Shown here: positions 33,412 through 44,014 of the stretch, one piece after another
Numbering within the stretch: position 1 is the first letter of the stretch
Layout of the letters: the number at the start of each line of letters is the position of its first letter
Origin: Avena insularis
Taxonomy: Eukaryota; Streptophyta; Magnoliopsida; Poales; Poaceae
NCBI GenBank assembly: GCA_023614405.1
Contig: CM042689.1
Span: forward strand, 332,296,305 to 332,360,304
Direction: 5' to 3'
Length of the DNA: 64,000 nucleotides
Notes under the pieces: model-generated
Database searches by the model: none
Told to the model about the DNA's origin: nothing
What the model saw: the letters and a program-made list of their open reading frames with translations, nothing else
Made by a program: the position numbers and the translations under genes

Positions 33412-34221
33412 ATGCCTAATGTCATTATCAGCACAGCTAAAGAGTTCAAGGGAACTCGATTTGGCACTCATCTTATTGAGCTTACTAGTTTGCTCAATCT
33501 CCCACTTCCTTCCATCATGATGCTTCCCCTCACCAAGTTCGAGAGGAAGGACCTTTGGGGCTTCAAGGTTATTCAGCCAGGACGCCAGACTGAGCCAGCC
33601 ACGGAGGCCATCACCTTCAAGCTCATGCATGATGACATGGAGAGAGGCCTAGAGGTAGTCATGCAAGATTTGCTTGGACGCTTGGTAGGGAGACACTCTC
33701 GAGAGGTTAGAGGTACTCACTTCCACACCTTAGGCAGACGTGACGAGGATGGTGAGGCCATTGACTTCGAGGATAATTCTAGAGAGATAGCAGCGCCGAT
33801 TCGTTTGTATCTCCAGGACTTAGAGGTTCTTCTTAGGCACCTAGACACTGATAGGACCAACGTCATGCTTAGCAATGACGAACTCCAGGTGCAGCTTCGT
33901 GAGAAGGACAAGATCTTCGTGGAGCAAGATGAGATAGTCAAGGAGATGGAGGCCATGTTTGAAAGTCAAGATAAAAAGTTCAAGAGTCAAGAGAAGCGAG
34001 TCCAAGACAGGAACAAGAGGATTCGAGACATGACTGTAGAACTAGAGGCCAAGTACTTAGAGCTCGAGCATCAGCAAGGTGTGATTGAGAGACTTCATGC
34101 GCAGAAGAGGGCTCTCAATGCCAAAGTAGAGGCCTTGACCACCAATGTCGAGGAATACAAGACCGTGATGGAGAATGCCGGTCTTACACTTGTTGATGAG
34201 GAGGTTGATGCAGAGGAGTAG
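33412..34221 (+). CDS. Extra ORF 2 of the chromovirus, copy A (269 aa)
   Basis: Intact ORF following ORF 1. The N-terminal 100 residues again suggest helix (HLIELTSLLNL), three strands (MMLPLTKFE; WGFKVIQPG; AITFKLMHD) and a helix (MERGLEVVMQDLLGRLVGR), so ORF 1 and ORF 2 may be distant paralogues. Residues about 135-260 are strongly charged and heptad-like (LREKDKI, QDEIVKEMEAMF, LEAKYLELEHQQGVIERL), predicting a long coiled coil. The tail is acidic (EEVDAEE). The ATG directly follows CTTATAAAATAG, acceptor-like. Copy B (42978-43787) is intact with about a dozen substitutions. No named family is recognised; a structural or RNA-binding accessory protein is only a guess. Confidence 0.75.
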   Translation: MPNVIISTAKEFKGTRFGTHLIELTSLLNLPLPSIMMLPLTKFERKDLWGFKVIQPGRQTEPATEAITFKLMHDDMERGLEVVMQDLLGRLVGRHSREVRGTHFHTLGRRDEDGEAIDFEDNSREIAAPIRLYLQDLEVLLRHLDTDRTNVMLSNDELQVQLREKDKIFVEQDEIVKEMEAMFESQDKKFKSQEKRVQDRNKRIRDMTVELEAKYLELEHQQGVIERLHAQKRALNAKVEALTTNVEEYKTVMENAGLTLVDEEVDAEE

Positions 34222-34444
34222 TGATGACTACTCATTTACCATTTATTTACTATGCATTTGATTATTGAGTCGCAATGACCATCCAACATGTGGATGGCTT
34301 GCTATTTGTGTGTTTACTTTCTAAAACTTGTTATGTTGTTGAACTTTTACTACTTGATGCATATTTGTTGGTGATTGTTATGTGATGTATTGTGCATGTT
34401 AGCATCTATGGGTATCTCATCCTTATCCTTATTGAAAACCACAG

Positions 34445-37400
34445 ATGCCTCCCCGACGTGCCAATCCCAACCCCAACAACAACAACATCACTCCTGAGAT
34501 GCAGCAAATGATGACAGCTCAGACTCAGCTGATGCAAATGATGACTACATTCATCCAGAATCAGAACAACAACAACAATAACAACAACAACAACAACAAT
34601 CAGAACAACCCACCGGGTTTTGACATGCTTACCAGGTTCTTAAGACTGAGGCCAGCAAAGTTCTCAGGAACTACTGATCCTATGGTGGCCAATGATTGGC
34701 TACGCTCTGTGAACAAGGACTTGGTAACTGTTGGCTGTACTGATGAAGAGAAAGTCAGATTTGCTGCACACTTGTTGGAAGGACCAGCAATCACTTGGTG
34801 GGATAACTTCCAGATCACCACTCCCATTGCGGATGTGACATGGGCTATCTTCGAAGATGGTTTCCGTACTTCTCACATCTCATCCGGAGTGATGAGTTTG
34901 AAAAAGAAAGAGTTTCATAATCTGAAGCAGGGCCACTGCAGCGTGGCAGAGTATATTGAGGAGTTCAACAATCTAGCACGTTATGCACCGGATGAAGTTG
35001 ACACTGATGCTAAGAGGAAAGAAAAATTCCTTGAAGGATTGAACGATGAACTGAACCTGCAGCTATCAGTGGCCTATGTTCCCACTTATCAGTCTCTTTG
35101 TGACAAGGCTGCTATTTTGGAGAGCAAGATGAAACAAGTTGAAAGCAGGAAGAGAAAGCACTCTGACAAGCATAGCTCGGGATCGTCTCACAAGCGTTCC
35201 CATTATGATGATAGTGGGAGTTCTGGATCCCACAAGCATGGGAAGTTCAACAAGCACCACAACCACAACCATCATCATGACAACAAGCATCACCGTAGTC
35301 ATGACAATGACAAGTACAAAAATCACAAGAGTGGATATAAGAGCCACCACAGTGGAAGTGGCAGTGGAAGCCAGCCTGTCAAGAAGGATCTTAGTCAGGT
35401 TGAATGTTTCAAGTGCAAGAAGATGGGGCATTATGCAAATGAATGCCCAGAAAAGAAAGTTGAAGGACCCAACAAGCCCAACCCTTTTCAGAAGGGACAA
35501 GTGAACCACATCAATGTGGAAGAAATCTATGAGGAACACGATGTCATTTTGGTAAGTTCAAACTCAATTCTATTCCAGCACTTGTTCTTTTTGATACTGG
35601 TGCATCACATTCATTCATATCAAAAGCATTTGTTGATAGAAATGGGTTTCCAACTGAAAACATAGGGTGTCCAATAAAAGTAAGTTCTCCTGGTGGAGAC
35701 ATGATAGTAAGTCTTGGATGCCGGGATCTAGTGATAGAATTTGGAAAGCATAAGTTTCCAGTGAGTCTGATAATCCTGGATTCCCAAGGACTGGATGTAA
35801 TTTTGGGAATGGATTGGATGACCAAGTATGAAGGAGTACTAGATTGTGACAATCGTACTATTGCACTCACAACCCCGGAAAAGAAACGGATTAGATTCAA
35901 GTCTAACTTTGAATCAAAAGGGAGTAAGCTAAATTCTCTTAAGGGGGTTAGCATAGACAGTGTGCCTATTGTGAGTGAATATCCGGATGTGTTTCTAGAA
36001 GAATTGCCGGGAATGCCACCAGATAGATATGTGGAATTTCTTATTGATTTGCTACAAGGATCTGGACCAATAGCAAAGAGACCATACAAGATGTCAGTTG
36101 ATGAGTTGAAAGAACTCAAGAAACAACTTGGAGAACAGTTGCAGAAAGGATTTATCCAACCAAGTTCTTCATCTTGGGGAGCACCAGTTTTGTTTGTGGA
36201 AAAGAAAGATAGAAGTCAAAGGCTATGCATAGATTACCGTTCACTCAATGAGGTGACTATCAAGAACAAGTACCCTTTTCCTAGAATCAATGACTTGTTT
36301 GATCAGTTAGAAGGAGCCTGTGTGTTCTCAAAGATTGATCTCCGGTCAGGTTATTTCCAGCTCAAGATCAGGGAACAAGACATACCTAAGACAGCTTTCA
36401 CCACAAGGTATGGATTGTATGAGTATACCGTGATGCCATTTGGTCTGACCAATGCACCAGCATACTTCATGAATATGATGAACAAGGTGTTCATGGAGTT
36501 CCTTGATAAGTTTGTTGTCGTTTTCATCGATGACATTTTGATCTACTCCAAGAGCAAAGAAGAACATGATGGACATCTACGTTTGATACTTGAGAAGCTT
36601 AGAGATCATAAGTTGTATGCCAAATTCAGCAAGTGTGAATTTTGGTTGAATGAAGTTGGATTTCTTGGACACGTTGTGTCAGGAGATGGTGTAGCAGTTG
36701 ATTCTGCTAAAGATTCAGCTGTAACTGAATGGGAATCTCCTAAGTCAGCAAAAAAGGTTTGTAGTTTCCTTGGCTTGGCAGGATACTGCAGAAGATTTAT
36801 CGAGAATTTCTCCAAGGTAGCTAATCCTATGATAGAATTGCTAAAGAAAGACAAGAATTTTGCTTGGTCTGAAGGATGTGAACTCAGCTTCCAAGAATTG
36901 AAGAAGAGACTAGTGACAGCACCAGTCTTGTGTTTGCCAGATTTGGAGAAAGATTTCCAAGTGTATTGTGATGCATCTCATCACAGATTAGGTGCAGTAC
37001 TTATGCAAGAAGGAAAAGTTGTGGCCTATGCCTCGAGACAACTCAAAACTCATGAGGTAAACTACCCTACTCATGATTTAGAGTTAGCCTCTGTTGTCCA
37101 TGCACTCAAAACATGGAGACATTATCTTTTGGGAAAGCGATGTGAAGTGTTCACATATCACAAGAGTTTGAAGTATATCTTCACCCAGAAAGAAATTAAC
37201 ATGAGACAAAGAAGATGGCTAGAACTCATCAAGGATTATGCCTTGAGTTTGCAATACCATCCCGGTAAAGCAAATGTTGTAGCTGATGCACTAAGCCGTA
37301 AGGTATTTGTGAATGGCCTTACTAAGGGAGAATTGCTAGACGATCTGTGTGCCCAATTCAGAGATCTCAGATTGGAGATTGTGCCTGAGGGACATCTCAT

Positions 37401-38900
37401 GTCTTTGGATGTTCAACCCACTTTGTTGGACAAGATCAAAGAAGCCCAAAAGATAGATATGGAAATTGAAGAGATAAAGGAAAAGATTGGCAAAGGAAAA
37501 GCCAAAGGATTCCATGAAGATGAATAGGGTACTTTATGGTATGGAAAACGTATCTGTGTTCCACAAGATCCGGAGCTTCGGAAACTGATTTTACAAGAAG
37601 CCCACAACTCACCGTATTCCATTCATCCGGGTAACACCAAAATGTACATGGATATGAAAGAAAGATTTTGGTGGAATAATCTCAAGAAAGACATCACCGA
37701 ACATATTGCTTTGTGTGATGTGTGTAGTAGAGTGAAAGCGGAACATCATAAGCCAGCAGGACTGTTACAACCACTACCTATTCCTGATTGGAAGTGGGAC
37801 AAGATTGGTATGGATTTCATCACCGGATTGCCAAGGACCCGGTCAGGATATGATTCTATTTGGGTAGTAGTGGATCGCCTAACTAAAGTGGCTCATTTCA
37901 TACCCGTGAAGACAACCTACACAAGTGCTAAGTTAGCCAAGATCTATATGAGTAGAATTGTATGTCTACATGGAGTACCCAAGAGTATTGTGTCTGATAG
38001 GGGAACACAATTCACTTCTCATTTTTGGAGGCAACTACATGAGTCATTGGGAACGAGGTTGGAATTCAATTCAGCACCTTTTCATCCTTAGACCGATGGA
38101 TGAATGAAAGGTCTAATCAGATTCTTGAAGATATGTTGAGAGCATGTGCTCTAGACTATGGAGCCAGTTGGGATGAAAGTCTGCCTTACGCAGAATTCTC
38201 CTACAATAACAGCTATCAAGCCAGTATTGGGATGGCACCATTTGAGTTTCTCTATGGGAGAAAGTGTACCACCCCATTGCTACGGAATGGTGTGGGAGAA
38301 AGAAGTTTGTTCGGACCAGAACTAATCAAAGAGGCTGAAGAGAAAGTCAAGATAGTTAAGGACAGATTGAAGATAGCACAGTCCCGACAAAAGAGCTACG
38401 CAAATCCTAAGCGTAGAGAAGTCACCTATGAAGTGGGTGATAGAGCTTATCTTAGAGTGTCACCACTTCGTGGAGTGAAGAGATTTGGAGTCAAAGGAAA
38501 ATTGGCCCCAAGATATGTTGGACCATTCAAGATTCTGAGTTGTAAAGGAGAAGTCGCTTATGAGATTGAATTTCCAGAATCATTGTCTGCCGTTCACAAT
38601 GTGTTTCATGTGAGTCAGCTTAAGAAATGCCATCCAGAAATGGAAGATACTTCTTTGAAGGATACTATACCTTTGGAAGAGGTTCAATTGGAGAGTGATC
38701 TCACCTATGAGGAGAAACCTATCAGGATTCTTGAGACTGCAGAAAGAGTTACTCGGACTAAGACTATCAAATTCTGTAAAGTTCAATGGAACCATCATTC
38801 TGAAGAAGAAGCAACATGGGAAAGAGAAGATGATCTTCGGAAAGACCATCCTCACCTATTTGCTAGCCAACCCGAATCTCGAGGGCGAGATTCACCTTAA
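34445..38900 (+). pseudogene. gag-pol: gag-pol polyprotein, copy A, with frameshifts and stops
   Basis: Starts MPPRRANPNPNNNN at 34445. Order: poly-Asn tract from a CAA microsatellite (34564-34602), gag core (ATWWDNF-type ITWWDNFQ), His/Ser/Lys-rich linker, CCHC knuckle CFKCKKMGHYANEC (about 35406-35447), protease region, RT with FIDDILIY (36522-36545), RNase H, integrase ([16 protein letters not shown]), chromodomain (about 38690-38870). Lesions: one base lost near 35545 so the DTGA protease motif is out of frame; TAG 37525-37527; TAG 38089-38091; TGA 38101-38103 with one base lost. The RNase H Asp of the usual TDHKSL motif is Tyr (37156-37158). Cannot make a full polyprotein. Confidence 0.9.
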
Positions 38901-38912
38901 GGGGGTTAGATT
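38897..38912 (+). other. Polypurine tract before LTR2
   Basis: TTAAGGGGGTTAGATT lies between the pol stop codon (38898-38900) and LTR2; the pol stop overlaps its first bases. The same motif precedes LTR3 at 48349-48364. Confidence 0.75.
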
Positions 38913-41900
38913 TGTAACATCCCTAAAATCATGTTTCAAAACTCATGCATATCATCCATGTATCCATGATCATTTAGGGTTCCATTTCAAAACCATTTAA
39001 AAAACAGGAGCATATGTTGTTCATTATTTTATGTAAGTATGCTCTAGCCTTAGTACTACTTTCTAATGAGAAAGGCACTTATTTTATTCAGTAATGTTTT
39101 GATTTCAAACTTAAGTATTTTCCAAATCTTGAGAAATTTTTTCAAAACAAAGTATGTTATAAAACCAAATTTATGCCTACTATGTATATCTCATAAAGGC
39201 TTGGTTTTATTTTATTTTTCAAGTAACCAAAGTGTGTTTGAGTAAACAGAAGTGTTTTTGACACACATTTGAGTACTAAGTTCATTGTATAAAAATCTAG
39301 AGAAGATTTGAAATCAAACTTGTTTGAATTAGGGTTTGAAATCATTTCTAGAAAATCAAACAGAAAAAGAAAAGCAAAAGGAAAATAAATAAATCAATCA
39401 TCCAATCTGGCCCAACCCAGCCCAGTCGACCCATCTAGCCCAGCAACTCCCTCCCGCGAATCGTTTTCCTTTACTCGCAATCACACCCACAGAGTCACTG
39501 ACTGCCTGGACCCACCTCCCCTTCTTTTCTCTCGCTGAAAACCGCGGCCCACACGGGAGTCATCGTCTCCACCCCCAGCGACTGGTTCTTCCCCAAATCA
39601 CTTCGGGCGTTTCCTGTTTAAATTCCGCGGCTTCAATTCCGTTGAATGCTCGAGTAATTCACGCCCACGTCCTCGCCTACTTAAGCACCATGCCGCCCTC
39701 CTCCTTTTCCCCCAAACCACACCCCACCGGAGCCACCAGGCTGCTCGGATTTCTCTCTGGACGCCCTCTGCTCCGACGAGTTCGTCATCGAATTCCGGTA
39801 AACCCAGCAAACCCCTCTGCCTATGATTCAGACTAGCTTATTCTACATCTCCGTGCGCACCTACTGACACCCTCCGCTTGCTCGCGCATGCTCTATAGCC
39901 TCGGCAACGTCATCGACTGAGCTTCGCCACCCTCTGCTCGAACTCCGGCGACCGTTCCCCGTAAGCCCCAGCTTCCCCTCTCCCTCTGTTTGATACGTGT
40001 GTGATCCCCAGTGTCGTATGCATCTAACGACACCCTTTTCTCGTCTTAGCATGGCCCAGAGTGTCGCCTCCGTCGCCAACCGAGAGCACCGTCGCCAGGG
40101 ACTTCTCCAACGAGCAATCCACAACGACCCCGAGCGCCCCTTCGTCAACTGAGGCATCGTTGAGCATCAGCACGTCGCGACGACCTTGGTGAGCACCTTC
40201 CCTTGCCCTCTCGCCTCCTGTAACTCCGGCAACTTCACCGCTAGAGCACACCGCCGCGACTCGCCGCTGCCAGCGCCGCCACTTGTTGGTCAGTCGCTGA
40301 GAGCCGTGCGATGTAGATTGGACGAACGCGATAGAACATAGTCGAAGGGGTAAGTAGAGATCTGAGACGCACGTTTTAGTTAGATCTATCGGTTGCATAG
40401 CGATCCAGCGTATGACGGTACCAGCCAACCAGATGCTGCCGCGTGGCATGTTCTTCGTTTTAAAAACCTGAATTAGATCTATTAGATGTTTAAATTTGAA
40501 TAATTTATAACTTTTGATTACCACGTCCAAATTTGACAAATTTTATATCAATGGAATCAGGAGAGAAAATCCTTTCCATCTATGCAATGTGTTTATTGTT
40601 TTGTCTCTGTTAAAATGGTTGTTTTTACAGAAACTTGTGTAGGCTTATTTTGTGTATAATAATTATTTGGAAAATGTTTTACTATGCAAATAAAGTTTTT
40701 TTTGGCTTGTTTTGTACTTGTTTAAGTTTCAGTACTGTGCACTTGTCTTGTTTGGTGTAGAAAATCATCACATAGCATATTGCATACACTCATGTATTTT
40801 TGCTTCTATAAATTGTGTATGCGATTTTGTGCCATCATTTTATGTGTAGATTTTGGTGCAAATAGTGATTGTGATTGTGAGGATTGTTGATACTCCCCAA
40901 GCTACCAAGGCAAGTGGTACTTCATGATTTCACTCCTATGTTTTCAACTTTGCACTAGAAATATTTTGCTAGCCTTGCATGAATATTTTGATCTATATAT
41001 GCTATGCTTGGGAAATCCTAGTAGTTGTAGAATTGCTAGAAATTTCTAAGTTAAGATTCTTGTCAATGCCATGCTTAGCCTAGCTAGTAGCAACCAAGTG
41101 TGGTTATATATTCATGCTATGAGAAAATATTTCTAAGTCTTTGGACTTGTGCTTTGTTAATAAAACAACTAATTGAATGAAACACCTGGGTGGAATGGAA
41201 AGAATGGTTTGTGTTGAGTGGTTACACAAGGCCCATTTCTATGGTTTACCTTGTGTATCTCACTTGTGGAAAGCCACCCAGGAACAAAGGGATTTGAGAT
41301 GCCATATGTTAAGAAGCTTCTAGTGCAGCCACTTGGCAATATGGGCTCTGCCTGGATCATATAGGTTGCAATAACTTAGCCATTTAGACAGTTGGTGGTA
41401 GTGGGATGCTAGGTTGGAGCGCGTCCATTTGGTCTAAGGGAAGGCTTCTAAAAGGTCCCGTCTTGGTGAAAATCAAGTCTAGTGGGGAAAGTGCACAACC
41501 TCTGCAGATGGAAGAATCTAAGTACTTAGCCATGTCCTTGGTATTGGACAATTTGAGCATCAAGACATGGAAGCTATCAAGAATCTCGTCGTCCCAATTT
41601 CTAAGTAAAAACTTGTGGTTGAACAAGGGTGAAGGTACACCAATTTCTATTGGTGTTTCCTTGGGAAAGTTTTGTCAAAGAAAAACTTAGTGTTTTCAAC
41701 TAATAGGTAAAACCTATTTTGAGCAAAGCAAGCCTAAGCTACACTTAGCCAAATGCATATAGAGTCTAGTTGCCAATATTATTCTAAGGTATCACTTGCC
41801 AATACTATTCCAATGTATTGACCCACTGTGGCTGTAACTTGTGATGTTGTAGGTTATTCTGATGGTGATTAGGGGTTATGAGTCTACACTCAACATGCTT

Positions 41901-42129
41901 TCCTGTGGCACATGAAGATGAAGACTTATTTATCTTATTACTTATTTAAACTCTTGTACTAGGCCTGTGGCCATGGAGTTTGTAAAAGACTGTGTTTGTC
42001 TCTGGAATGACTTGTAATAATGACCTTTGTTTTTGTGTACTTCATCTTAAACTGTGGATTCTAGCATTGATCCAAGGACTAGCATTGCAATCACAGGGAT
42101 CCTTTCCTTTACAAAGGAGGGATCTTACA
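38913..42129 (+). repeat. Chromovirus LTR2 (middle, 3217 bp)
   Basis: Acts as the 3' LTR of internal A and the 5' LTR of internal B. No target duplication adjoins it. It agrees with LTR3 against LTR1 at most sites compared along its whole length. Donor-like GGGGTAAGTAG at 40348 (GT at 40350). Confidence 0.92.
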
Positions 42130-42131
42130 GA

Positions 42132-42143
42132 TGGTATCAGAGC
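42132..42143 (+). other. Primer-binding site, internal copy B
   Basis: TGGTATCAGAGC two bases after LTR2, identical to that of copy A. Confidence 0.9.
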
Positions 42144-42269
42144 ACTGTGTTGCCTGTAGGATTATGACCCTAGGATTGGAAACCACTAAGGAAAATTTTT
42201 TAACAACTTCCACCCTTGTATTTTCTTCTCGTAAACTTTTCTAATCTTCTTTCTCATCTCTATTTGTAG

Positions 42270-42776
42270 ATGAACTCCATCAACGAAGCCGTGAACAAGG
42301 GACCACTCATGACTATGACTTTGGAATGTGAGACAGAATTCCCCAAGGCTCTCAAGGACCTCATGGTTGCCATGGGAATACATGGTGCAGCTGTGTACAA
42401 AGGTTTTCCTGTGATGGATGAAGGAGTTGAGTACTGGTGGGTGCAACTTCACTTGTATAAAAACAAGGAAGACAACCATAAGGAATCAGGATTCTGCATG
42501 GTCACCAATTCAGTGATGCACACTACATTCTTTGATTCAGCAAGGGATGCAGCTTGGAAGGCCATCAAAGAACTTGGTGATAGAATCAAGTGCAGAATGC
42601 TCAACACCCAGAATGATCTTAAGGAAGAAAAGAAACATACCCAAGAGTTAGAGCCTACCAACCAAAGTTTAAGGTATAACATCATTGACTTAGCAATGGA
42701 GTCATGTGATCTAGATAGACAGATTGCCTCTAGGGATGCCCTGTTAGCCAACTTAGCAAATGAGATGGGATTGTAA
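42270..42776 (+). CDS. Extra ORF 1 of the chromovirus, copy B (168 aa)
   Basis: Intact counterpart of 32705-33211 with the same length and start (MNSINEAVNKGP) and the same acceptor-like TTTGTAG before the ATG. Differences from copy A include KK to NK near residue 9, VVYKSF to AVYKGF, EATN to EPTN, RDD to RYN and DAML to DALL. None removes the predicted helix-strand-strand-strand-helix order or the C-terminal coiled coil. Confidence 0.75.
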   Translation: MNSINEAVNKGPLMTMTLECETEFPKALKDLMVAMGIHGAAVYKGFPVMDEGVEYWWVQLHLYKNKEDNHKESGFCMVTNSVMHTTFFDSARDAAWKAIKELGDRIKCRMLNTQNDLKEEKKHTQELEPTNQSLRYNIIDLAMESCDLDRQIASRDALLANLANEMGL

Positions 42777-42977
42777 CGTACTTCGTTAGTTGAACCACCA
42801 CTTATCATTTTTATTTTCCAAATGTTGTTTGAAATAAGTTGAACCTTGGATGTTTGTAATGGTTTTATGTATGCCGTGACTTGTGTGTTTTGATTTCCAA
42901 AGTTATGCATGTGATGCTTTGTCTTGTGATTCATCTCTATGTATGTTGATTCTAACTTTTTCTATCTTATAAAATAG

Positions 42978-43787
42978 ATGCCTAATGTCATTATCAGCAC
43001 AGCTGAAGAGTTCAAGGGAACTCGATTTGGCACTCGTCTTATTGAGCTTACTAGTTTGCTCAATCTCCCACTTCCTTCCATCATGATGCTTCCCCTCACC
43101 AAGTTCGAGAGGAAGGACCTTTGGGGCTTCAAGGTTATTCAGCCAGGACGCCAGACTGAGCCAGCCACGGAGGCCATCACCTTCAAGCTCATGCATGATG
43201 ACATGGAGAGAGGCCTAGAGGTAGTCATGCAGGCTTTGCTTGGACGCTTGGTAGGGAGACACTCTCAAGAGGTTAGAGGTACTCACTTCCACACCTTCGG
43301 CAGACGTTACAAGGATGGTGAGGCCATTGACTTCGAGGATACTGCTAGAGAGATAGCAGAGCCGATTCGTTTGTATCTCCAAGACTTAGAGGTTCTTCTT
43401 AGGCACCTAGACACTGATAGGACCAATGTCATGCTTAGCAATGACGAACTCCAGGTGCAGCTTCGTGAGAAGGACAAGATCTTAGTGGAGCAAGATGAGA
43501 TAGTCAAGGAGATGGAGGCCAAGTTTGAAAGTCAAGATAAAAAGTTCAAGAGTCAAGAGAAGCGAGTCCAAGACAGGAACAAGAGGATTCGAGACATGAC
43601 TGTAGAACTAGAGGCCAAGGACTTAGAGCTCGAGCATCAGCAAGGTGTGATTGAGAGACTTCGTGCGCAGAAGAGGGCTCTCAAAGCCAAAGTAGAGGCC
43701 TTGACCACCAATGTCAAGGAATACAAGACCGCGATGGAGAATGCCGGTCTTACACTTGTTGATGAGGAGGTTGATGCAGAGGAGTAG
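42978..43787 (+). CDS. Extra ORF 2 of the chromovirus, copy B (269 aa)
   Basis: Intact counterpart of 33412-34221 with the same length and acceptor-like AAAATAG before the ATG. About a dozen substitutions, mainly in the middle (TFGRRYKDG for TLGRRDEDG, TAREIAE for NSREIAA). The N-terminal domain and the long charged coiled coil are kept. Some copy-B residues fit the heptad pattern better (EAKDLELEH, EAKFES), suggesting copy A carries the derived states there. Confidence 0.75.
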   Translation: MPNVIISTAEEFKGTRFGTRLIELTSLLNLPLPSIMMLPLTKFERKDLWGFKVIQPGRQTEPATEAITFKLMHDDMERGLEVVMQALLGRLVGRHSQEVRGTHFHTFGRRYKDGEAIDFEDTAREIAEPIRLYLQDLEVLLRHLDTDRTNVMLSNDELQVQLREKDKILVEQDEIVKEMEAKFESQDKKFKSQEKRVQDRNKRIRDMTVELEAKDLELEHQQGVIERLRAQKRALKAKVEALTTNVKEYKTAMENAGLTLVDEEVDAEE

Positions 43788-44014
43788 TGATGACTACTCA
43801 TTTACCATTTATTTACTATGCATTTGATTATTGAGTCGCAATGACCATCCAACATGTGGATGGCTTGCTATTTGTGTGTTTACTTTCTAAAACTTGTTGT
43901 CTGTGTTGTTGAACTTTTACTACTTGATGCATATTTGTTGGTGATTGTTATGTGATGTATTGTGCATGTTAGCATCTATGGGTATCTCATCCTTATCCTT
44001 ATTGAAAACCACAG

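Noticed and set aside
38690..38870. Centromeric CRM chromovirus
   Set aside because: A chromodomain is present, but the 3.2-kb LTRs and domain order fit Tekay/Del better. CRM elements have shorter LTRs and a different C-terminal motif. Not settled without a tree.
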